Source: Arthrinium phaeospermum
Lineage: Eukaryota > Ascomycota > Sordariomycetes > Amphisphaeriales > Apiosporaceae
Assembly: GCA_006503535.1 (NCBI GenBank)
Contig: QYRS01000004.1
Coordinates: 1 to 64,000, forward strand
DNA: 64,000 nucleotides
Direction: 5' to 3'
The translations under genes were made by a program, and so were the position numbers. The stretch's first letter is position 1, and every line of letters begins with the position of its first letter. The notes beneath the pieces were generated by a model that had not been told where the DNA came from, did no database searches, and saw only the letters and a program-made list of their open reading frames with translations. Of this stretch, positions 56,543 through 64,000 are shown in pieces.

Positions 56543-56965
56543 ATGCAGCTGTCTTCTGTCCTGAGCGTTGCGCTTCTGCCGCTGCTGGCTGCCGCTGATA
56601 CCAGCACGGCCACGTCGACCATGACCATGACCAAGACCATCACCATGCAGCGCGTCTCCACCTCGACCGCCTTCAACACCACCACCATGGCCACCCCTAC
56701 TGCCAGCGCGTCCTACAAGCTGCTGGACATCGCCTCGAGCAGCAGCAGCAACGGCACCATGACCGCCAGCGCCAGCGGCTCCGCCTCCGCCTCGGCTTCC
56801 GGCAGCGCCAGCAAGACGGCCGCCAAGACCAGCAGCGGTGCTGCTGCCACCAGCGCCGCCGCGACCCCCAGCCCGAAGCCCGATGAGAACGGCAGCGCTG
56901 CTCTCAGCGCCGTCAACGTCGTGGTGGCCGGTGCCGCCGGTATGGTCATCGCCGCCTTCCTGTAA
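56543..56965 (+). CDS. GPI-anchored Ser/Thr/Ala-rich cell-surface protein
   Basis: 140 residues, intronless. A secretion signal (MQLSSVLSVALLPLLAAADT, cleavage near 18-19) is followed by a Ser/Thr/Ala-rich stalk (TSTMTMTKTITM, ASASGSASASASGSAS), a short DENGSAALSA region with a plausible omega site, and a hydrophobic C-terminus (VNVVVAGAAGMVIAAFL) without a following polar tail, as GPI signals require. The stalk is expected to be heavily O-glycosylated and wall-linked. The role is structural or unknown. The context CAAGATG and the CT-rich leader support this start. Confidence 0.8.
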   Translation: MQLSSVLSVALLPLLAAADTSTATSTMTMTKTITMQRVSTSTAFNTTTMATPTASASYKLLDIASSSSSNGTMTASASGSASASASGSASKTAAKTSSGAAATSAAATPSPKPDENGSAALSAVNVVVAGAAGMVIAAFL

Positions 56966-59900
56966 GTTGCGTCCCGCAACTGCCGGCGCAACTTGCGGGC
57001 GGGTTGGAAACCTCTTTGGCAACGGTCGAGATCGGACGGACCATCGCATCGCGCGGTCGTCCTGAGCTTGCTAGCCAGCACTCATGCTCATTCACTTCTA
57101 TGATGGGGTGAGGTAGTTGGTGATCACTTCATCATCCACCAATCTACCTCACTCCCATCACCTCTTTCTTTTGTTCCAAAACCTTGAGCATTTAATCTCG
57201 CACATTCAATGTTGGCAACGTTTTATATATCACATGCGACGAAGACGAAACGACACACACATCCCAAGATACCTCTCCGGTTGGGCTTGCCGCCCATCGG
57301 ACTGTCCATCATCACCATCACCATCATCATCCACATCCCACGCGCCCTCCATCCCGCCTTCTTCTGGATACCCCCCACGGCGTATGCGCCTGAGAAGAAG
57401 AAGGGCCCGACGAGGGTGGGCTCCCTGTCCTCCTTGGAGCAAAAAAAAAAGAACGCAGCAACAGCTCCCATCTACTTCTTCCCGCTTTTACTATTCAAAC
57501 CTGTTTTGCCCATCTTTTGGCGTTGAGCGATTGGCGTGTTCATTTCTCCCAATGCACATAACATTCTGCTTAATGTATCAATCAGTGGACCAGCAACGCG
57601 CATGCGACACACGCCTGTGACTCCCTGCATCGACTGCATCGACCCGATCCTGCAAAAATCGTTGACACAGAAACAACTGGACTGTACCGTGTGTCTCGCG
57701 TGTCCGTTTGCTGGCTGGCCTGTTCCCCCCTTTTACTTTATCTCATTCTACCAAGCAAATACCAATTTGTTCTATTTGGACCCCTCTGCTCCTCGGCATC
57801 CCGATGACAAAGTCGGGGTGTCGTCCTGGATTGGGGTTGACCACGGAGGCTCTTATTTTACCATACCTTTTATACCTTTTGGACACTTTTGCTCTCTCCC
57901 CTTCTCTCGTGCGAGAGAAGGAGGGAGAGACCAGTTTTCACGCCTTCGTGTTGTTGAGATACCCACTTCTGCTGTTGTTGTTGCGCATCTTTTTTGGCTC
58001 GCCGGCGAGGACGGTTCCTTCCTTGGAGGAAACAAGGAGAAGGAGGAGGAGGCATTGCTATCTGGAGGAGGAAGACATGTATCACACATAACGCATTGAG
58101 GAAAGACGTAATCTTGCTTTAGCTTTTGGAATAATTATACATTTGCACGCACATTTCAGTTGGCGACCGCAGGAGTACAGCTGACTTCTCCAGTACATCC
58201 TGTATGCCCTCGCGTCCTCCGGCGTTGGCAGTCTGCCACGCCCCGAAATCCCGATGTAGCCCAAGAGTAACTCGCCCGGGGCGCCTTTCTACGACGACGG
58301 TGGTTATCACGAGGTTGCTGCTGATTCGGTAATGGCCCTCTTCCCGCGGCGCCGGCCCTACCAGCGCCGTCATGTCGGCGCTCGAGAGCCAGGTTCCAGC
58401 GCGACAAGTCTCGCACGAAGGTCGGAGCTTGGCTTGGAGGCGGTGAGCACGGCGGGGTCCATTGCCAGTAGCAGTGGCTCTGTTTCGCTGTTGAGCTCGT
58501 GTAGACATACCTAATGGGCTGGCTGGCTGACTGACTGACTGACTGCTGACTGACTGGATGGGTCAATGGCTGGAAGCAGTAAGCAGCTCGGGTCAATTAT
58601 TCTTGGGCGATCTTTACTATTCCGGGCTTCATTCAACACGACAAATCTGGCGTGGAACTGTGGTCCAAACAGGATAGGAACTTCTAGAATACCGCCGGAA
58701 TGTCGGACTGGCGTCGGTACAAGTATAAAGGGGTAGCCTCGTTGCAAATTTGTAAGCCTCGTTGAATGTTCACCCTTGCTTTTATTGTGGCGTGCCTCCA
58801 GTCACTATTGAAAAGTCCTGATCCACCAACGCCCATCATGATAAGCAACTGACGCGCTAGCGAGACCAACGTTGGGGAATGAGCCACCAACGTCGGTCGG
58901 CTTACTTGCCTCGTCTCTCAATGGTGGACGATGGGGGAAAAGGTAACGCCACGGTTCTGACACACTTGAGCATCGGTGACAAGATGCGTTGACTGCTCTC
59001 CCACCTGGCTTCCGGTGGTCCCCAGTGCTATGCAATGCATCTTCACGACTGTACTCGGCGTCGGTGCGTCCCCATTCGAAGCAGCGGCACGTCACAGTCA
59101 ATCTCGATCTTTTATTCCCGACGTCGCACACAGTCGCCGTCGGGTCTTTTGCCAGCTACCAGCCGGCGGTCAAGCCGAGAGTCTCGTTTAAATGACGGCC
59201 TCCAGTTTTCCAACTGGCCTGGCTGCCTGGCCTGGCCGCCACTTGGGCCGAGGGCCGGCCAGACCGGGTCGATACACAGCCAGGACACCGGTACCCACGG
59301 GTTCGTGATTGTCTTCCAGCGGCAGGGCAGGGGGGGCCCGGGCCAGGATCGCCACCTCTTCGCCATCCATGCAGCAGTTGCTCTCGCGGTTAGCAGGGAC
59401 CCCAGCCACCCAAGAACGATACCCACCGCTGCCACCAACTATTGCCCGCTTCCGAAGATCCGTCGGTCGGCAGTGCGCATCTCAGTGCCAGGATCTTTGG
59501 GGCATGGATATGCTCGGGTGCGAAACATCCGCCTTCCGTCGAGGTACAGTAGAACTGTGCGCAACCTCACAAGAGGCGTCGCCAATTCGAGCTCCTGTCC
59601 GGTGGGAGAAAAGTAGTCGCCACCTCCCGCCGAGCGAGCGCCGGGGACACCCCCCGACCAACAACGGATGTCGGAAAGTCTCCGAAGAGCGCTGCAGCAG
59701 GCGGGCGATCCAATAAACCGGAGATGTCATTTGCGGAGGCCCGGACGTTGGATAGGCTGCGAGTACGAAGCCGCCCGAAGGGCCAGGGATTGCTCCAGAG
59801 TTGCTGTCTGGTCCTTTGATCCTTACTTCTCGCAGCACAATCATATTCGTCAGCCGTCATCTCATGGAATCCCCAGCGGTTCGGAGGTCGAGAGGTTCAA

Positions 59901-61860
59901 TGAGCTTGATCGCGCCAATCAGCCCGTATCGTGTCCAAGGTCGGTTCTTGTCGAGTGACCTCGTGGTGCAATTGAGATTGAGCACAAGGTTTTGGGCGAG
60001 ATACAGTTGACAAGTCTGAACCTCGCTCGCACGACCGCGTGGCCCCTGGGTTGGAAGTCGGGGTCCAGCGAGGGGGGACCGGGGGCTCCGCTTCGGCCCT
60101 ATCGCAGCTTGCCAAGGAGCCGACCGACCTCCTTGGCCTGCCGTGTGTGCCGGCCGAGGATGCCGAGGAAGAACGATTGCGCGCTCTGGGTGCAGCCCGG
60201 AGGCAGGTGTAAGTTGTTTGCCCCTTGCAGCAGACCCAGGACCGCGTCTATCGGGTCGGTCCTCACACAAAATCCGGCCGCGCCCTGGAAATGGACCAAG
60301 TCGAGCGACTTGGGCGCGCATAAGAAGAGCCCCATTTCAAGCGGACGAACCGCCATCCCCGCCCCCGAGTGCTGTCATGTACTCAGCCACCTTTTCTCCC
60401 CGCCTGCGCAGAATCGCTACCAAAGAATGGATTAGCGCCGCAACGAGAACCAATGACTGGTGGTAGTGGTGGTGCCCCAGCCAAGCCGGATGTCTTGGCG
60501 GATTCAGGGCCTGCAGCATCCAAAGAGGGGCGAGAAGTCGAGACAGGGGAAGAAGGAAAAGGCGGCTCAGTCGGTGAGTGGAAGTGCGCCGTCGCCATCG
60601 CCACTTGCGCTTTCGGCGGTCGCATCTCCTCGATCCGCCAATCCGGGCTACTGCGAGCTGGCTGCTCTCGTGGGGTCTCCAATGCCCCAAAGCGATTGAC
60701 ACAAGCTTTGGGTATCAAGAGGATGGCAGGGAGCAACAGGGGTGGCTGGACGAGTGTCGTCAAAGGAAGCAGCCGTAATAGAGATGGTGACATGGCGTTC
60801 CAAAGCGGCTGGGTGCGCAACAGGACAGGCATCGCGAGCTTCCAGAATTGAGGAGAATGAGGCAGGTCGATCATGTCGCACGGCGCTGCGTCTGCTCTCG
60901 GTCGTGCGACGGCCATCTCGCGTGAGGCTTGTCGGGTGTAGTAGGTAGTAGTGTAGCTCATGATCTTTCTCGGGTTGGTACGTCACATCATTCAGGGGCA
61001 GGTACTGTGAAACCATGGGCTTGGGCGTAAGACATAAGATATCTGTATTGATTCATCGAACGAATGGTGGGTATATAGAGAGTAAAAAAAGTGGGTGTCC
61101 GACATGGACGTTTTTTCTTCATGAACATTAAGTCTTCATGAACTCGCACCGGCCGACTGCTGATAGAGCTGCCAGTGATTTCATCATCTCGTGAAGCTCC
61201 TGGTCTTCTTTCCCAGAAGACCTTCCCTTCATAATTCAGTTTTCGTACAATCCGTGTGACCATGGCGCGGGGTAGAGGAGGGGTGCAGCGACATGCATGG
61301 AGAGAAGCCAGCAAAGTACCGAGGTTTCTCGCCGAAGCAAACACCAGCCGCCCGCGCCGGATCACTCGTGCCTGTCATTCAATTTCCTATCCACCCTGCA
61401 ATCCGAGAGGGGGATTCCATTCCATTGGCAATCGCGGCCATAATCATCCGCCCCTGCGACTGTTCAGGGGGGGGGGCGTCTTGGTCGTGTTGCGCTGATA
61501 AGAGGGCCATTTGCGCCCAGAGGGCGATAACGACTGCTGTAAACAGGTGCGGCAAGTACAAACTCCAATGAACCATCCGGGACCGTGAGGCTCAACGTCT
61601 GGTCAACCGGATGTCCTTGGACGCTATGCCAGCACCGTCGATCGGCGTTGTTGGCAAGAGGTAAAAGGCAAGATGTAGTAAGATCGTAAAGTCCCCGCCT
61701 TCCTCCATCGCGCCCCCCCTCTCGATGGAGTAATAAGCATTCGAGGTGGGTGCGGGGCAGCGACGTGGCGAGTCGAGTCGAGTCGAGTCGGCTTGCTCGT
61801 TCAGGGGACCGTCTCGTGCATCGTGACGACAATGGGAATCTTGGTCTGCAGTTGTGCCAT
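56966..61860. other. 4.9 kb without a supported gene
   Basis: The first part (57.0-57.2 kb) is probably the 3' UTR of the GPI-protein gene. Further on there are homopolymers, a CTGACTGACTGACTGACTGC run near 58.53 kb, and frames open on both strands at 60.3-61.0 kb without domains. One possible short exon begins at ATG 60453 (MTGGSGGAPAKPDVLADSGP) and reaches a GTGAGT donor near 60573, but no continuation was found. Confidence 0.45.
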
Positions 61861-62271
61861 TCAGATCAGTCCCTTGCTGACGACGGCCTTTTCGTCCAAC
61901 CCCAGCAACGTGGACGAGGAGGAACAGCTACTACTCACGGTCGAATCCACGCTGCTGCCGCTGCTGCTGCAGCTGCTGCGGCTGTGCATCGTCTTGGGCC
62001 GGCTGCGCTGCCTCATGGCCGGGGCGCCCGTCGGCATCTTGGACACGGGCCGGGTCGCGGGCGCCAGCCGCAGGTAGGCGTAGATCTCCTGCTCCCGCTC
62101 GCTGAAGCCCATGAAGCGGTCGAGCTCCTCCTCGACCTCGATCCGCTTGCTCATGGCGATGGTGGGGTTGTCCAGCTTGGTGATGAGGAGGGTCCGGTAG
62201 TGGACGGCCACCTCCCGGCCGTCGGGCTCGCCCGATCTGGAGAAGGCCGTCTTGGAGTTGAAGCAGCCCAT
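61861..62271 (-). CDS. Small acylated protein (MGCFNSK N-terminus)
   Basis: 136 residues from the ATG at 62271. MGCFNSK matches the N-myristoylation signal (Gly2, Ser6) with an adjacent Cys3 for palmitoylation, predicting a plasma-membrane peripheral protein. A compact helical region follows (HYRTLLITKLDNPTIAMSKR, EEELDRFMGFSEREQEIYAYL), then a Ser-rich tail. No family name is recalled. The opposite strand is open, but the acylation signal and helical core favour this one. The end of the gene leads into pyrimidine-rich DNA. Confidence 0.65.
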   Translation of the reverse strand: MGCFNSKTAFSRSGEPDGREVAVHYRTLLITKLDNPTIAMSKRIEVEEELDRFMGFSEREQEIYAYLRLAPATRPVSKMPTGAPAMRQRSRPKTMHSRSSCSSSGSSVDSTVSSSCSSSSTLLGLDEKAVVSKGLI

Positions 62272-63904
62272 TTTGTTGGTGGCGAAAAAGGCTGACTTGC
62301 TGTTGGTGAGACGAGTGCGTAGGCGTAGTAAATATTAGGTATATGTCGAACGTATTATTAAAAATCAGAAAGCGTTCCTCAGGATTCGCTCAGATGGGTT
62401 CGTAGTAGTGTATGCCGGGAAACATTCTTCTGGGGAATGAAGCCAAGACGGAGGTGCCAAGGTGGTGGGTGATATAAGAGTCAATGGCGGAAGACCGAAC
62501 CAATCACAAATAGCCAGTCATATATATAACAAGACAGGAAAGCAGGATGGAACAACAATAACAATAAAAACTCTACCGGTTGTGGGGGATGGGCGGCTGT
62601 ATGTATAGTATTTTTATCTACGGGCATTCTTCGTTCCTTTTACCTGGATTCGAGGTCGGTTGGCTGGCAAAGGGTTGATTCCCTGCGTTGATCCCTTCGA
62701 TATAGTAGGCGCGAGGGAAATGTGGAAATGGGCAAGGCAAGGCCGAGTCAAAACCCAGCCCAGCTGATGCCTAAGATTGCAATCTGCGCCCTGGCTTCGG
62801 CTGGGGGGGCAGGCAACATTGGGACCTGACTGGTCGGGTGTCAGACACAGCCGGGATGGTGCCAGTTTCGCTCTGGGGATCGTCATCCTTCCCAAACGAA
62901 AGGGCCCAACCAGGAGCCCGACAGTGACGAAATAGTAAGAGAAAAAAAAGGGCGTGCCTGTGTGTGTGCGGCGCGAGAGCAACACTGCCCCCCTTCTTCG
63001 ACTACTTCTTAACCTTAGGCTCGGGGCTTTTTAGGCCATACCGAAGTCCCAGCAGAACCTGACACTGCCGAACCGGCCACCAGCGCTGGGGTGTGACTAA
63101 GAGAAATGGCTGCGTGCTGGCATCGATGCTAGTAAGCGGCTGCCTAGCGGTGCTTTAGTGCAGGATTCTCATTTCGGTGCTATTTGCGCCAGTCGTATAA
63201 TAATAAGAGTAGGCATGGGCACCACTCACTACTGGCTGGGCGACGGAAGCAAAGAGGAAAAAATTGCAACTCAGCAACTCAGCAACCACAGGCGAAAAGC
63301 AGGTTTCCCGGCGTGCTGGTTGTTGTTTGGGCCAGGGGTCCCGGGAGGGTCCTGTCGTTCAAATACCCCCGATACCACCCTGCTTTTGCCCTCTTCCCTG
63401 CCTACCGTTGCAGCCAAAAGCATTATATGCGGGGATCAAGACAAAGGCGACAGCCGAGATGCCGAAACACTTTAAATCCTGATCTGTTCGCCGTCGCGAC
63501 TCGCGCAAAACAAACTGGACAGAACCGGGACGCATGACGTTGATTGATTGTTTGGAAGATGCGGGCTGCAACTGCTCTTGGGGACGGGCCGAACCAAGAT
63601 GGATAGAAATCTTCAATCATGCCACTTCTCGGAGCCGACGAAGATGTTTCGGGGCATTTAGTGGTAGAATTTCTCACGGCTCAAGCAAGATGCGAAAGAA
63701 CGATCTACATGCATAAGTGGGTATATCTGACATCCATGATACGATGGACTGAAAAAGTGTGAGAGAAAAAAAAAAAGCTTTGTCCGCCTGAACGCCATAA
63801 CCATGCAAAATGCCCCGATGCAGATGCAGATGCAGATGCGATGCGATGCGATGATGTGATTACAAGTTGGCCCTTGTGTCATAGAAAAAGAGGGCTGGCT
63901 CTCT
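62272..63904. other. No supported gene
   Basis: Upstream region of the MGCFNSK gene and spacer. Poly-A/T runs and several short open frames, none with domain signal. Confidence 0.45.
63816..63857. repeat. GATGCA/GATGC microsatellite
   Basis: GATGCA occurs three times in tandem, then GATGC three times, then GATGATG. Confidence 0.85.
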
Positions 63905-64000
63905 TTAGATCAAGCGGATGTGGACTTGAAGACAGCTGACCATCCTGGCCCTCACCTCCTCCCTCTCGCCCGCGTTCTCGTCGCCGCCGGCCACCACCTC
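63905..64000 (-). CDS. Edge of a leftward gene (C-terminal codons), tentative
   Basis: One minus-strand frame is open from the window edge to a TAA at 63907-63905, with GC-rich third positions and an acidic composition (EVVAGGDENAGEREE...). Its last part could instead be an intron starting at GTGAGG near 63954. The gene body lies outside the window. Confidence 0.25.
   Translation of the reverse strand, partial: EVVAGGDENAGEREEVRARMVSCLQVHIRLI

Noticed and set aside
57117..58110. Several 100-190-codon frames downstream of the GPI protein
   Set aside because: Low-complexity, homopolymer-rich sequence best read as 3' UTR and spacer.
60369..61016. Frames on both strands at 60.4-61.0 kb
   Set aside because: Mirror-image openness from GC-rich DNA; neither strand shows a domain, signal or consistent splicing.

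Overview
The window reads as nuclear DNA of a filamentous ascomycete (Pezizomycotina, probably Sordariomycetes). It has short GT-AG introns with CTAAC-type branch sites, GC-rich third codon positions, and lineage-typical families: a Ppo-type fatty-acid dioxygenase, a Zn2Cys6 regulator, SAT4/PTH11-like membrane proteins, DUF3176 and DUF3716 proteins, and a telomere-linked RecQ helicase. The left end is probably near a chromosome end, because it carries the helicase remnant, but no telomere repeat is visible.

1-7.4 kb: a block unlike everything else. A decayed minus-strand telomere-linked RecQ helicase (N-terminal OrsD/DUF3505-like zinc region) is followed by tandem repeats, a small DUF3716 zinc-protein gene and a tRNA-shaped pol III gene whose anticodon arm closes on a GAAA tetraloop. 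The palindrome CGTACG occurs 50 times, on average every 145 bp and more evenly than chance, through genes, intron, repeats and spacers. I found only six more in the remaining 57 kb. The block ends where a SNF2-family helicase gene begins without its N-terminal ATPase half.

7.4-25.6 kb: accessory DNA with helicase, nuclease and zinc-protein genes: the truncated SNF2 helicase, a frameshifted Gfd2/YDR514C-like RNase-H-fold protein, a CxxC zinc protein and a His-Me finger endonuclease. Unrecognised and degenerate loci lie between. A second sequence signal occurs only here: about a dozen copies of a 20-bp inverted repeat centred on CAATTG, often in back-to-back pairs that could form hairpins, placed in or beside these genes.

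25.9-33.5 kb: lipid oxidation. A six-exon Ppo-like dioxygenase with a degenerate P450 half is divergent from a short heme-thiolate peroxygenase, with a DUF1772 membrane protein next.

34-49 kb: ordinary genes. These are a DUF3176 protein with an internal stop, a single-pass membrane protein, a class-3 lipase, a SAT4-domain protein, a 758-residue Zn2Cys6 regulator, a conserved hypothetical, a frameshifted LPxEIR-type protein and a second SAT4-like protein.

49-64 kb: gene-poor. I can support a GPI-anchored Ser/Thr-rich wall protein, a small acylated MGCFNSK protein, a possible Cys/Pro-rich micro-ORF, an AT-rich short-repeat patch and the edge of a further gene.

Several genes (RecQ, Gfd2-like, 19.7 kb, 47 kb) carry single-base frame changes, often at short homopolymers, so real decay and assembly indels cannot be separated from this sequence alone. 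Coordinates of introns are read from splice signals and frame continuity, without transcript evidence.
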